The notes beneath the pieces are model-generated. The model was not told the DNA's origin, did not search any database, and saw only the letters and a list, made by a program, of their open reading frames with translations. From assembly GCF_022230885.1 (NCBI RefSeq), contig NZ_JAKGCT010000003.1:1-64000 (forward strand): DNA of 64,000 nucleotides. The letters run 5' to 3'. Shown here piece after piece: positions 43,256 through 51,327 of the stretch. This DNA comes from Paenalcaligenes niemegkensis (GTDB lineage: Bacteria; Pseudomonadota; Gammaproteobacteria; Burkholderiales; Burkholderiaceae_B). The position numbers were made by a program, and so were the translations under genes. The first letter of the stretch is position 1. The number at the start of each line of letters is the position of its first letter.

Positions 43256-43285
43256 TTGACGCACCTATGCGATTTCGTGCATAAT
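43256..43285 (+). promoter_or_regulatory. Probable promoter of tRNA-Lys
   Basis: TTGACG (43256-43261) and CATAAT (43280-43285) with an 18-bp spacer precede the tRNA by 14 nt. Confidence 0.65.
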
Positions 43286-43299
43286 TCAATTCTTCGGTC

Positions 43300-43375
43300 G
43301 GGTCGTTAGCTCAGCTGGTAGAGCACCGGACTTTTAATCCGTTGGTCGCGCGTTCGAATCGCGCACGACCCACCA
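43300..43375 (+). tRNA. tRNA-Lys (anticodon UUU); prophage attachment gene
   Basis: A complete cloverleaf of 76 nt with encoded CCA. The acceptor GGGTCGT (43300-43306) pairs with ACGACCC, the anticodon loop is CTTTTAA with anticodon TTT, and the T arm is CGCGC-TTCGAAT-like CGCGCGTTCGAATCGCGCA. The integrase gene begins immediately downstream and points towards it, so the tRNA 3' end is the likely attachment site. The right att copy would lie beyond the window, so the core could not be defined. Confidence 0.96.
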
Positions 43376-43391
43376 ATCGAACTGAAGTAAA

Positions 43392-44476
43392 TCAAGCACT
43401 TAGCGCTACCCTAGCCGGTAGCGCTTTTTGTTTTTCAGGCTCGTTTGACCAAAAGTTGACTACGTCTGCGTGACTGGCCAAATGCGAGGTAGCCAAGTGC
43501 GCATACTTCTGCACCATCTCTACTGTTTCCCATCCCCCAATTCTTTAAGCACCATTAGCGGCGTACCGGCTTGTACATGCCAGCTTGCCCACGTGTGCCT
43601 GAAATCATGAAAGCGGAAGTTTTCAATCCCGATAGCTCGGCAGGCTCGCTTTAAATCACGGTCGTCCACCTGACTGATCTTGATCGGCTTGTCTGTTTTC
43701 AACGGGGGGCGCTCAAACACATAAGTGATAGCAGTTTCAAGCCTGCGCTTGATGACAGAGATTGCATCGGCGTTTAGCGGTACCGCACGCGCATACCCTG
43801 ATTTAGCATTCTCAGCTCTTACCCAAGCCGTCGACCGTGAAAGGTCTACATCAGACGGGAGCAAGCCGAGTAACTCGTCTTCACGCATTCCAGTAGCCAC
43901 GGCCACTAGTGAGACGTCACGCATCCAAGGTAGCCGCATAGCAGTTATTAATGCGGCAATGACTGGCTGTGGCTCCCAGCGAACCCGCTGCTTAGGCTCT
44001 TTGAATCGGCCGATCTTGGGGGCGTGGGTGAGCCAGCCCCATTCGACTGACAAATTCAATATGCGCCGAATTGTAGACAGGTAACGATTCTTTGTGGCCG
44101 GTGTTAACGGTGTGGGCTTGCGGTGCGCGTGTGTAGTGTGCGTTGGCAGATTTTGCATAATCGTGCCGGAGGTTAAAGATCGAATGGGGCTGCTGCCACC
44201 AAGAGCTTCGCGCCAGTACTGGACATGCCGCTTCTTTGTCTCGTAGTCGCTTTGCCCTTCGGACAGCTTTAGCATTTGTAGGGCAGCCTCATCAAATGTG
44301 TATGAATGCCCTTCATTTAGTTTCTCAGCGCGCCAATACTCGGCCTTTAATCGGTCGTGGTATTCTTGCGCTGCTTTTTTACTGGTTGTGCCAGCAGTAT
44401 GTCTAACTCTTTCGCCGCCTGGCGTGTAGAAGTCGACCGACCAGATGCCGGTCTTTTTGTTTTCGCGGATTGACAT
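43392..44476 (-). pseudogene. int: Tyrosine recombinase/phage integrase, frame broken at a C5 run
   Basis: A site-specific recombinase that would integrate this prophage at tRNA-Lys. It has an N-terminal arm-binding region, a SAM-like core-binding domain (about 60-170) and a catalytic domain with GMREDELLGL (catalytic Arg) and HDFRHTWASWH (HxxRH). As read, the frame ends at 43520 with LKELGDGKQ. Shifting -1 at 43534-43538 (five C on the plus strand) restores LKELGGWETVEMVQKYAHLA, carrying the catalytic Tyr (codon 43503-43505), and runs to 43392. Without repair the enzyme lacks its nucleophile. The missing base is probably a sequencing error. Confidence 0.9.
43402..43436 (+). terminator. Terminator of tRNA-Lys, overlapping the integrase 3' end
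   Basis: The stem AGCGCTACC / GGTAGCGCT with a CTAGCC loop is followed by a T-rich tract (43424-43436). It terminates the tRNA transcript. On the opposite strand the same bases encode the last residues of the repaired integrase. Confidence 0.85.
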
Positions 44477-44688
44477 GGACTCTCCTGTCCCCGCAGCGAC
44501 AATCGAATCAGATTGTTACGCGGTTTAGATAATTCAGCAAGGGTTGATGGCCATACGCGCCACACGCGGGACCCTGGGAGCCTGAAGGCGATGCTTTTTC
44601 GTTTCATGAAAATGGTGTGATACGACAGGCCAAGCCTGTCGGCCACTTGCTGCAGCGTTAGGGCCGTTTCAGCTTCTTTAGGGCTCAT
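44347..44688 (-). CDS. HTH-domain protein, possible excisionase
   Basis: A 113-residue protein whose first 50 residues form a helix-turn-helix (TLQQVADRLGLSYHTIFMKRKSIAFRLPGSRVWRVWPSTLAEL), as in MerR/AlpA-type excisionases that select a DNA site beside the integrase. The last 43 residues overlap the integrase gene by 130 bp in another frame and are unlikely to be conserved. The overlap is unusually long, and the true end could differ if a base is missing here too. It overlaps the upstream gene by 4 bp. Confidence 0.6.
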   Translation of the reverse strand: MSPKEAETALTLQQVADRLGLSYHTIFMKRKSIAFRLPGSRVWRVWPSTLAELSKPRNNLIRLSLRGQESPCQSAKTKRPASGRSTSTRQAAKELDILLAQPVKKQRKNTTTD

Positions 44689-45488
44689 GTCACACCTTCA
44701 TCAATTCCAGCGACACCAGGCGTCAGACGGAACTTACCCTCAATAAAAGGGTGAGTCACAAACGCAGGCGTTGCCTGGCTGCATTCAGCGACAAACAGCT
44801 TAAATACTGTATTGACGTCTTTAGTCCAATAAACGGCATAGCTGCTGCCTTCCGCTTCGTCATGCGAGTTTTTAACCATACCTGCTGGTTTTGGGCTGTA
44901 CGGTAGTTGCCGCATTACCTGATCGCTGACGTGAGCTGGAATGCCGTACTTGGCAAACATGCGCTTTCGGATATGTGTAATGGCTTCGGCGTTGCTGGGT
45001 CGCTTGCTCATGAGCTGGTATTCCACCAGATCATCGACTCGTTGTTCGACTCGCGCGACTACTTGAGCCTGTTCTGCTTGCTTGCGCTCCATTTCGACTA
45101 GATAGGTGGCTTGGGCTTGGATTAGTTCAGCCTGAGTAAGGGGGCGTGAGCGCTCTTGCTCAAGCTCCGTCATACGATCAAAGACCGCGGCCTGGATATC
45201 GTAGCTATACGACATGGCCATAAGGCAAGCTTCGCGTTTCGGGAAGCGGTAGCCTGCTCTTGGTCGACCGTAGCTATCCGGAAGATCGCATTCAAATGAA
45301 TGAGATGTCTCCCCTAGCACCTTCGGCACTTTCGCGAGAAAGTTGGCATGCGTCAGCTGAGGGCGCTCATCGGATGGAAAAGGCTTGCCTTCTTGCTTCG
45401 CCGCTTCCTTGCGGTGCTGATTGATAAAGTCCACCAACTCCAGACTGGTCATTGTGACGGCGTTGTTGCCGGTAATGATATTAGTCAT
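44685..45488 (-). CDS. Phage regulatory protein, Rha-like antirepressor
   Basis: A 267-residue protein. The N-terminal half (about 12-110) shows SLELVDFINQHRKEA, LTHANFLAKVPKVLGE and YRFPKREACLMAMSYSYDIQAAVFDRMTELE. This resembles the Rha/KilA-type phage regulator layout, in which a DNA-binding N domain is followed by a helical linker. A predicted coiled coil (about 115-155, rich in Gln/Glu) and a separate C-terminal domain (160-267) follow. Rha-type proteins interfere with lytic growth or relieve repression; the exact role here is unknown. It overlaps its neighbours by 4 bp in the leftward operon. Confidence 0.5.
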   Translation of the reverse strand: MTNIITGNNAVTMTSLELVDFINQHRKEAAKQEGKPFPSDERPQLTHANFLAKVPKVLGETSHSFECDLPDSYGRPRAGYRFPKREACLMAMSYSYDIQAAVFDRMTELEQERSRPLTQAELIQAQATYLVEMERKQAEQAQVVARVEQRVDDLVEYQLMSKRPSNAEAITHIRKRMFAKYGIPAHVSDQVMRQLPYSPKPAGMVKNSHDEAEGSSYAVYWTKDVNTVFKLFVAECSQATPAFVTHPFIEGKFRLTPGVAGIDEGVT

Positions 45489-45712
45489 TGCGAACCCTCC
45501 TGCGTACCGTGCGTATCATTAAAAACTTCAAGTAGGGCAGAGCACAGGTGCTCGCAGCTAAAGCCCTCGTCCTGCAAGATAGCGCCCAGCGCTAAAAAGG
45601 ATATAAACACCACTTCGTTCGGGGGCGCGCCTATGGCTTTGGCGTGAGTTGCTGTCGCGGGCAGCAGGGTGCCAAGAACGAAAGGTTCGTACCTGTCTCT
45701 TATGCTTTTCAT
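45485..45712 (-). CDS. Hypothetical prophage protein
   Basis: A 75-residue protein I do not recognise. It is mildly hydrophobic in the middle (NEVVFISFLALGAIL), with two cysteines in FSCEHLCSALLEVF. It overlaps both neighbours by 4 bp (ATGA), which supports it as a real member of the operon. Confidence 0.55.
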   Translation of the reverse strand: MKSIRDRYEPFVLGTLLPATATHAKAIGAPPNEVVFISFLALGAILQDEGFSCEHLCSALLEVFNDTHGTQEGSQ

Positions 45713-46524
45713 GCCGCCACCTCCCGAGTAGTCCAGCCGCTGACAATCAGATTGCGGTAGATTGCCGGAGCGTCACTCCACTGGTCTCTACCTTCTTTCT
45801 GCAGATATTCAAATGCTCGCATGGCTTCTTGCTCGTCGCGTGGCTGAATGCTGGCCATCATGGTAAAGCAGTACGTTTCGTGCGCATAAACTTGCGGTAT
45901 TGTGTCTCCCGCATAATCGACGGTGGAGCCCCGCAAAAAATACAGTCTTTCACTGTATTCCATCGCATACAGGCAGTCGTCAATAGTGGTGGGGACTAGC
46001 GCTGGATGTTTAGCGAACCGTTTTGCGGCTGCCTCCTCGTCATAGGTGACAAATCCGTTCCGGTCGTTTTTCTTTGCTCTGTTTAGAGCCTTTACGCATG
46101 CGTCTTCCGCTGGTGTATTGGCAAATAGCGCATCTATGTCGCCAAAGCGCGATAGGGCCTCATGCCTACGGCTAGCCTGCTCGATTGCTCTTTTAGCTTG
46201 CTTTTCCAGCTCACCAAAACCCATGGTGGCGAATAGTACGGCGAACGTATTTTTGGGGTTCGCCTGACTGGCGTGATGAGCGTAGCGGTCGCTAAGCACT
46301 TTCATGGGCGTCTTGATTTGCTTGGCAGCCTCCAATGCCTTGTCAATCAGGCCTTGGTTTCCGGTTTTTACCACCGACTGCAGCCACAGAACGGCATCGA
46401 CTTCATGGTCTCCAGTGACAGTCTGTTGGGGTGGCATGTCCGGTATAGCAAGGGCGGTACTTGCGCTGGGCTGGATTGGTGGCAGAGTGAATAGCTCACG
46501 TAGCTGTTGGTTGTTATTAAGCAT
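45709..46524 (-). CDS. Hypothetical prophage protein
   Basis: A 271-residue soluble protein of unknown function. The start at 46524 (MLNNNQQLREL) is chosen because GGAGG lies 7 nt upstream; the 34 extra residues of the longer frame lie inside the next gene. It is helical and rich in Ala/Glu, with VLWLQSVVKTGNQGLIDKALEAAKQI and KQAKRAIEQASRRHEAL. I see no known motif. The gene overlaps its downstream neighbour by 4 bp. Confidence 0.6.
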   Translation of the reverse strand: MLNNNQQLRELFTLPPIQPSASTALAIPDMPPQQTVTGDHEVDAVLWLQSVVKTGNQGLIDKALEAAKQIKTPMKVLSDRYAHHASQANPKNTFAVLFATMGFGELEKQAKRAIEQASRRHEALSRFGDIDALFANTPAEDACVKALNRAKKNDRNGFVTYDEEAAAKRFAKHPALVPTTIDDCLYAMEYSERLYFLRGSTVDYAGDTIPQVYAHETYCFTMMASIQPRDEQEAMRAFEYLQKEGRDQWSDAPAIYRNLIVSGWTTREVAA

Positions 46525-46526
46525 GA

Positions 46527-46892
46527 TCAAGCCTCCGGACGAACGGAAATGGAAACGAATTGCCCTTCGTACTTTTCGAGTGCATCGAGCGTGACGTCTA
46601 TGGCGTTGTGGCCTATAGCGTCCCATATATGGACGCCATCCATCCCGGCGACACGGGCCTTAACGGTGAAGTGCAGCATTTCTGACTTGCGCACCGGATA
46701 TCCCTTGGCGGCCATTAGTCCACGAGCGGCGTTGGCAGCTTCGATCTGCTGCTTGCGGTCACCGTGTAATAGCGTGAAGCTGGCAGCGTCTAGCGCTAGG
46801 GCAAAGTCCCCAGCATCGCTCTTCCAGCGGTTGCGGGACTGCTGCACGATTGCGATTTTGGCCTCGGGGCGAATTGACTTAGAGCGCTTCAT
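46527..46892 (-). CDS. Hypothetical prophage protein
   Basis: A 121-residue protein of unknown function. The N-terminus is basic (MKRSKSIRPEAKIAIVQQSRNRWKSD), a helical middle contains KQQIEAANAARGLMAAKGYP, and the C-terminal half looks like beta strands (LHFTVKARVAGMDGVHIWDAI). GGAGG lies 5 nt before the start. It overlaps the upstream gene by 14 bp. Confidence 0.55.
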   Translation of the reverse strand: MKRSKSIRPEAKIAIVQQSRNRWKSDAGDFALALDAASFTLLHGDRKQQIEAANAARGLMAAKGYPVRKSEMLHFTVKARVAGMDGVHIWDAIGHNAIDVTLDALEKYEGQFVSISVRPEA

Positions 46893-47091
46893 GCTGGCCT
46901 CCTTTTTCCGCTTTGTGAATAAGGTCGCTCAGAAGCTCCATCTTGCTGCCGATAGCCATTTTCCCTAGCTCTATTAGCCCATCCTCACGTTTTGAGCAGG
47001 GAGTTGCCTCACATATCAACTCCAGAATTAAAAGCGCATTTAGCAGGTCATTGTGGTGATCGCGAAGCTTAGCTATTTCTGTATTATTCAT
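46879..47091 (-). CDS. Hypothetical prophage protein
   Basis: A 70-residue helical protein (MNNTEIAKLRDHHNDLLNAL) with two cysteines in LICEATPCSKREDG. The start at 47091 overlaps the upstream gene by 8 bp; a longer form from 47118 is less likely. Function unknown. Confidence 0.5.
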   Translation of the reverse strand: MNNTEIAKLRDHHNDLLNALLILELICEATPCSKREDGLIELGKMAIGSKMELLSDLIHKAEKGGQHEAL

Positions 47092-47347
47092 CGCCGGACT
47101 CCTGCTTTGTGGAAACACCGCAGAACGGGCAGTAGGAGGCTTTCACCGAGAATTCCTTGCCTTTTGCGCTTCGGTAGCCCACAGCGTCGGCCTTCACTCT
47201 AAATGGGATACCGATGTGTTCGCCGCCGCCCTTGCCAAACGTCCACATGATGTTCTGGCAACGAACGGACTCGATGGGCGCATTAACTTCGGGTTGATGG
47301 AAGTCCTTCACCGTGGCTTCCAATCGTTTTATGCAATCGCAGTTCAT
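47084..47347 (-). CDS. Hypothetical prophage protein with possible zinc-binding cysteines
   Basis: An 87-residue protein with cysteine pairs at both ends: MNCDC at the N-terminus and YCPFCG near the C-terminus. Together they could bind one zinc ion. The middle is beta-rich. Such small zinc-ribbon-like proteins are common in phage early operons, with no assigned role. It overlaps neighbours by 4 and 8 bp. Confidence 0.55.
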   Translation of the reverse strand: MNCDCIKRLEATVKDFHQPEVNAPIESVRCQNIMWTFGKGGGEHIGIPFRVKADAVGYRSAKGKEFSVKASYCPFCGVSTKQESGDE

Positions 47348-47775
47348 AGCACACCCCCAAAGAAGCCATGAGCCGCGCCATCTGTGTGGATAGTCAAAGC
47401 CTTTAGCGCATCCTCAATGGCTCTTTTTTCGGCCACAGCAAGAAGATCAAGGTCGGCTGTCAAAATCCGCTGTGCGAGCAATTCCACTGCCTCTATCGTC
47501 TTTTGATAGCTTGCTCCCATATCCTCGGGATTGGCTTTGGTGGGTACAGCTGGGGGCGGTGATGCCATGCCTAAGATATTGGGGCGCTGATCGCCAGCAT
47601 ACTCAGCCAGTTCGGTCGCAAGATCACTACCGAGCAGCGCGATGGTGGAGATGGATATACCACCGTCGGTGATGCCTGGGTATGTCTCGTCAATGACCCT
47701 GAAAAGCTCATTTAATTGCCAAGCACGGCTTTCAATATCAACGGCGCTGAGTGTGGGTTGTTGATTTGTGCTCAT
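47344..47775 (-). CDS. Hypothetical prophage protein
   Basis: A 143-residue acidic helical protein of unknown function, with blocks AWQLNELFRVIDETYPGIT and SYQKTIEAVELLAQRILTADLDLL. It overlaps the upstream and downstream genes by 4 bp each, as expected for translational coupling. Confidence 0.5.
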   Translation of the reverse strand: MSTNQQPTLSAVDIESRAWQLNELFRVIDETYPGITDGGISISTIALLGSDLATELAEYAGDQRPNILGMASPPPAVPTKANPEDMGASYQKTIEAVELLAQRILTADLDLLAVAEKRAIEDALKALTIHTDGAAHGFFGGVL

Positions 47776-48107
47776 TGCTTTGCTCCCTTCTTTTCTATGG
47801 CCGCAACACTCTGTGCCGCTATTAGTAGACGGGCAACCTCATGGCCCATGCCGTTTACTGCACACAAGAAATCTTGAATAACGTTGCTGGGTAGGTCATC
47901 CAAGCTGCCGAGATCGATGAAGTGAAAGGGCGCAGTGATTTGCTCTATGCGCTCAGCCCTGACGAGTGCAGCATCGATGATGGTCGTGGCGGTAGCGTCT
48001 GGGTTGACCATTAGCGCCGACTTGCCGTTATCGTCGGTCGCTCTTTCGCTGTCATTAAAGATGGTTGTGTGGCCTTCATCACGGCAGTGGAGATAGAACT
48101 TAGTCAT
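47772..48107 (-). CDS. Hypothetical prophage protein
   Basis: A 111-residue protein of unknown function that starts FYLHCRDEGHTTIFND and contains a helical second half ending AAQSVAAIEKKGAKQ. It overlaps the upstream gene by 8 bp. Confidence 0.5.
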   Translation of the reverse strand: MTKFYLHCRDEGHTTIFNDSERATDDNGKSALMVNPDATATTIIDAALVRAERIEQITAPFHFIDLGSLDDLPSNVIQDFLCAVNGMGHEVARLLIAAQSVAAIEKKGAKQ

Positions 48108-48573
48108 TGCCGGCCTCCTTTTCCATCACATCATTCAGCACCGTTTCGACCTCATCCATGGTCTCGCAGCGATGCTCAATGATTTCTGCTGCAGCTACAA
48201 GCAGAGCAAAGTGATCTATTTTTCCAAATCCTGCTTGGCCGTTAGCGTTTATGACGGCCATCACACTGCGTATCTGCGCGAGAGCGAGATTCAGATCGAT
48301 GCTGGTTCCGTATGCCACGGCGAGGCTTGGATCAAAAGGTAGCTTTGCGGGGGCGGGTAGGGTAGCTGGCTGCGGCTTAACTCCATCATCGAAATCCTGT
48401 AGAGCCGCTAGAGCTGTTTGACTGGCGCAATCCGCTGCCTCGATGATGTCGTGAATAATGTTTTTGGCGGTACTTGTGCCTGGATGACTTGAAAGCTTTT
48501 TGGCCTGAGCCTCAATATGGTCGTGGGCAAGCTTGGCGACCAGAAGCTCGTCGCGTAGTTTGGTTGCAATCAT
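48100..48573 (-). CDS. Hypothetical prophage protein
   Basis: A 157-residue, largely helical protein of unknown function. The N-terminal half resembles a coiled coil (LRDELLVAKLAHDHIEAQAKK), a proline-rich linker lies near residue 70 (PQPATLPAPAKLP), and the C-terminus is acidic. It overlaps the upstream gene by 4 bp. Confidence 0.5.
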   Translation of the reverse strand: MIATKLRDELLVAKLAHDHIEAQAKKLSSHPGTSTAKNIIHDIIEAADCASQTALAALQDFDDGVKPQPATLPAPAKLPFDPSLAVAYGTSIDLNLALAQIRSVMAVINANGQAGFGKIDHFALLVAAAEIIEHRCETMDEVETVLNDVMEKEAGND

Positions 48574-49319
48574 GCCGCGCCTCCTACAGGAGACAGGGTC
48601 AGGCCTTTAGATGATAGAGACGCTTCGATGGCTTTACTGGTTTTGCCTGCCACACCGTCTAATCTCAATAGATCAAGCACTGTCATTGCGGTGAGCTGAG
48701 TAACTGTTTCGACGTTGTTCTTGAGTAATGCGCGCTCTGCATAGCCAGGTAGTCCTAGCTGCTCGATGCGATCAAACTCAGACGGCCTATAGACCTCAAA
48801 AGCCGCATCCTCAACGCTAACAATGGCTAGTCTGTCGTTGGTTTTGAGGTTTAGGCTATAAATTGCTGCGGTGTTTTCGCGCTCCATGGCGAGTGCCAGG
48901 TTAGTTAGCGGTGAGCCGTTGTCGTCCACTTGGGCGTCTTGGCCTTCTGGCGAGAGCTTTGTAAACTCGACGCACGCAGGGCCGAAGCTGCGGATGCTGG
49001 ACGGCTCACCTGATACCATCCATGAGACCATTAGCTCGCCAATTGCGTCGAGAAATTGACACTGAGCCTCATAGCGTAGGGGCGGTATAGACTCGCGAAG
49101 ATTGCTATAGAAGAAATATCCCTCCGCAGCTTCTTTGCGCTCCAAAAACTCATTCCACCAAACTGCTGCGGCTGTATATCCGTCAGTGAACTGCGATGCG
49201 TTTTTCTTTTCTTCTACGGGTGTATCATTAATACCATTGACCAAAATATGGCATTTTGGTATTGTTGTAGACGTAGGAATTCCTTGCTGATTATTTTCAG
49301 CAATAAGTTTCTTAGACAT
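48570..49319 (-). CDS. Prophage protein with an RNA-polymerase alpha-CTD-like helix-hairpin-helix domain
   Basis: A 249-residue protein, the first gene of the leftward operon. The N-terminal part (about 40-130) is unrecognised and helical. The C-terminal 65 residues (FDRIEQLGLPGYAERALLKN, then VTQLTAMTVLDLLRLDGVAGKTSKAIEASL) follow the pattern of the RNA polymerase alpha C-terminal domain, which ends in a similar GLSL strand (GLTL here). That fold contacts DNA and regulators. The arginine central to DNA binding in E. coli alpha is not clearly conserved, so the match is to the helix-hairpin-helix fold rather than to function. Confidence 0.6.
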   Translation of the reverse strand: MSKKLIAENNQQGIPTSTTIPKCHILVNGINDTPVEEKKNASQFTDGYTAAAVWWNEFLERKEAAEGYFFYSNLRESIPPLRYEAQCQFLDAIGELMVSWMVSGEPSSIRSFGPACVEFTKLSPEGQDAQVDDNGSPLTNLALAMERENTAAIYSLNLKTNDRLAIVSVEDAAFEVYRPSEFDRIEQLGLPGYAERALLKNNVETVTQLTAMTVLDLLRLDGVAGKTSKAIEASLSSKGLTLSPVGGAA

Positions 49320-49560
49320 TTTCTATCCCTTAGATTGTCTGAGTTAAAGGCAGATGCTCGAACATCTGGTTTTGCTTAGCCCCAAATTTGCATATGCAGT
49401 TTGGGGCTTTGTTTTATCCGTACTCGGATTTCTTGCTTTGCATATTTCTTTATCCTTTCGTTTTAAATTGATCTATATGAACATCCTACATACCTGGCTC
49501 TGCAGGATTCAAGCCCTCTCAACGTGGAGGCATTCGGATTAAGATGTTAGCTGTTAATTG
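49320..49560. other. Intergenic region with hairpins
   Basis: No convincing gene. It holds a perfect 9-bp hairpin (AGCCCCAAA 49378-49386 with TTTGGGGCT 49400-49408) followed by TTTGTTTT on the plus strand, and a 6-bp hairpin CAGATG/CATCTG at 49351-49368. The promoter of the leftward operon should lie here, but no clear boxes were found. A 62-residue plus-strand frame looks like chance. Confidence 0.4.
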
Positions 49561-50268
49561 TTAGTTGAATCTTACAGCCAATGGTTTTGTTCTGTCAAGT
49601 GAATCTAACAAATGAGGCGGATTGAGTTCAAGCTGCATTTGCTGGCCGAGCAGGCCGGCGCGGTTGGATTGCAACTGCCGCGAATCGTTATCTGTGTCTT
49701 GGCCGGTGAGTATTCGCTCAGCGAATTGATGCGCCTTGGCTACGTCGCTGAACGTCATTGACCGAAACCGATCTACGCCGACGTAATGGGATAGGCCGCG
49801 ATAAATAAATGGCAAGGAAATGCGATGGCGGGCCATAATCAGCACAGAATCTATGAGGAGAGGCACGCGGTCGCGGACGGTGCTAAGCCGTCTGGGTGCC
49901 CCCTGGATCTCTTCTCGCTCGAAGTAGGATTCCTCTAGCGCCTCAAACACGTCCCATGCTTGATTGGTTTCCAACATCTTTGCGTGCCTGGCCGCACCGC
50001 GTTTTGTCCAGAGAATCAGCTCGCGGGTATGGCGGCTTGTAACTGAGTGACTTTCAGTCATCCTGTCTTTGAGAGCGCGCAGATTGGCACCCGCCAGCCG
50101 GAAGAAGTGCCGCCCCTCGATGAAGCGATCTTCGTTCCGGTTGAAGTTCTTTGTGATGTTGTTTGCCTGAGCGCCATACTGCCGCGCCAGCAGTTCCGTT
50201 GTGGTGACGCGTTGGCCGGACCAAGTAATGATTGGCAGGCTGGTGGCTTTTGTGGTTTTCTGCACCAT
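49561..50268 (-). CDS. ORF6N-domain phage antirepressor
   Basis: A 235-residue protein. The N-terminal ORF6N domain (about 14-105) shows RVTTTELLARQYGAQANNITKNFNRNEDRFIEGRHFF-type spacing and LILWTKRGAARHAKMLETNQAWDVFEALEESYFE. Such proteins bind DNA or repressors and promote phage induction in studied cases. The C-terminal region (about 120-235) is a separate domain that ends with a Leu/Asn-rich tail. AGGAA lies 6 nt before the start. It stands apart from the operon downstream, with a 241-bp gap. Confidence 0.75.
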   Translation of the reverse strand: MVQKTTKATSLPIITWSGQRVTTTELLARQYGAQANNITKNFNRNEDRFIEGRHFFRLAGANLRALKDRMTESHSVTSRHTRELILWTKRGAARHAKMLETNQAWDVFEALEESYFEREEIQGAPRRLSTVRDRVPLLIDSVLIMARHRISLPFIYRGLSHYVGVDRFRSMTFSDVAKAHQFAERILTGQDTDNDSRQLQSNRAGLLGQQMQLELNPPHLLDSLDRTKPLAVRFN

Positions 50269-50410
50269 GCAATTTCCTTTGGGGAATGAACATGGGGACA
50301 GCTTAGGTGTTGATGTCGTCGGCCGCTAGATAGCTATACCAGCATAGAGCCCACTGTACTGGATGGATGCGTACCACGCTGGCTCGGCGCTTATTCTGCT
50401 GGCTGAGTGC

Positions 50411-50782
50411 TCACTGTGCCGGTTGGGTGAGGGTTGCTTTTTTCCACTCTCTACACCAGGCCTCAATGGTTGGCTGGCTTGTCAGGCCGATCTCTTTCTC
50501 TAGCATGCTGCGTGCAAAGGCTGCTTGGCTGGGGTAGAGGTGAGGGTGCACTTGCCACGTTTTCCAGCAACCCAAAACCCATTCTTTAGCTTTTTGTTTG
50601 GGGTCTTTGAGCAGCCTCGCCGCTGCGGCAGCTCTTCCTATATTTGATCTGATTAAGGCCACGGTTTCCGCGCTCTCCAATACATCCTTCCTTGCTTCTG
50701 TGTCGGCGCTTTCCCACATATGGAGGCCATTCTCTAGGGAGATGGCATCATAGGCCTCATCTATTAAATCAAGCGCCTTCAA
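50411..50782 (-). CDS. Hypothetical prophage protein, paralogue of the gene at 51320-51741
   Basis: At least 123 residues from a weak TTG start. The C-terminal half, KDPKQKAKEWVLGCWKTWQ and FARSMLEKEIGLTSQPTIEAWCREWKK, aligns closely with the gene at 51320-51741. Homology also continues upstream of the TTG (FACYCLALANQAFAEKD), in frame but without any start codon and inside the neighbouring gene. A missing G in the run 50861-50865 would fuse this gene to that neighbour. Function unknown; the true start is unresolved. Confidence 0.5.
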   Translation of the reverse strand: MKALDLIDEAYDAISLENGLHMWESADTEARKDVLESAETVALIRSNIGRAAAAARLLKDPKQKAKEWVLGCWKTWQVHPHLYPSQAAFARSMLEKEIGLTSQPTIEAWCREWKKATLTQPAQ

Positions 50783-50817
50783 TGCGTCTTTCTCAGCGAA
50801 GGCCTGATTAGCTAGAG

Positions 50818-51327
50818 CTAAGCAATAACATGCAAAAGCTTTGAGGACTGTTTGATCGTTGGGGGTGGGACTATTGGCGCTTCATCTAGTAGGATTTCTC
50901 CTATGGTTGAATTAATTTCCCCCAGGTCGTTGAATAGTATCCAGGCACCACCTTCAAGTTCAATATATCCTTCTGCCGTACTCAATTTTCTCGTGTGCTC
51001 GGTGTCTTCTACAGTGCGTGCAATCCTGGCTTCATCCATCCAATACGCTCCTTTCCAAGCGGCATGCCAGTATCGTTTGAGAGTATATGCATATAGATAC
51101 GGAGCTTGATCGGCGTATTCTTCGTTGATTGCCGTCGTTTGTCGGATGTAGTTCTTAGAAATACGGTCGCCCAGCAGGGGTATCTGCTCTGGCAAAGGGA
51201 TGGCATTCGGCAGATTCAACTTTGATAGCTTCGCAGTAGCCCGACTGGTTGCGTTAGTTGCCACCCTATTGAGCGTATCTAGATCAATGCTGTACGGGTC
51301 CTTGACATCTCTTTCTGGATTATCCAT
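50818..51327 (-). CDS. Hypothetical prophage protein
   Basis: A 169-residue protein of unknown function. The start at 51327 (MDNPERD) is chosen because it overlaps the repaired stop of the gene before it by 8 bp. It has an N-terminal helical region, then a Tyr/Trp-rich middle (YADQAPYLYAYTLKRYWHAAWKGAYWM), and a C-terminal strand-rich part (GYIELEGGAWILFND). As read it ends at 50818. With one more G at 50861-50865 it would continue into the next gene as one protein. Confidence 0.5.
   Translation of the reverse strand: MDNPERDVKDPYSIDLDTLNRVATNATSRATAKLSKLNLPNAIPLPEQIPLLGDRISKNYIRQTTAINEEYADQAPYLYAYTLKRYWHAAWKGAYWMDEARIARTVEDTEHTRKLSTAEGYIELEGGAWILFNDLGEINSTIGEILLDEAPIVPPPTIKQSSKLLHVIA

Noticed and set aside
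49354-49542. A 62-residue plus-strand frame with hydrophobic stretches
   Set aside because: It spans a strong hairpin, lies on the opposite strand to all neighbours and has no ribosome-binding site.
50047-50293. Frames overlapping the ORF6N gene on both strands
   Set aside because: They are shadows of the ORF6N domain coding sequence.
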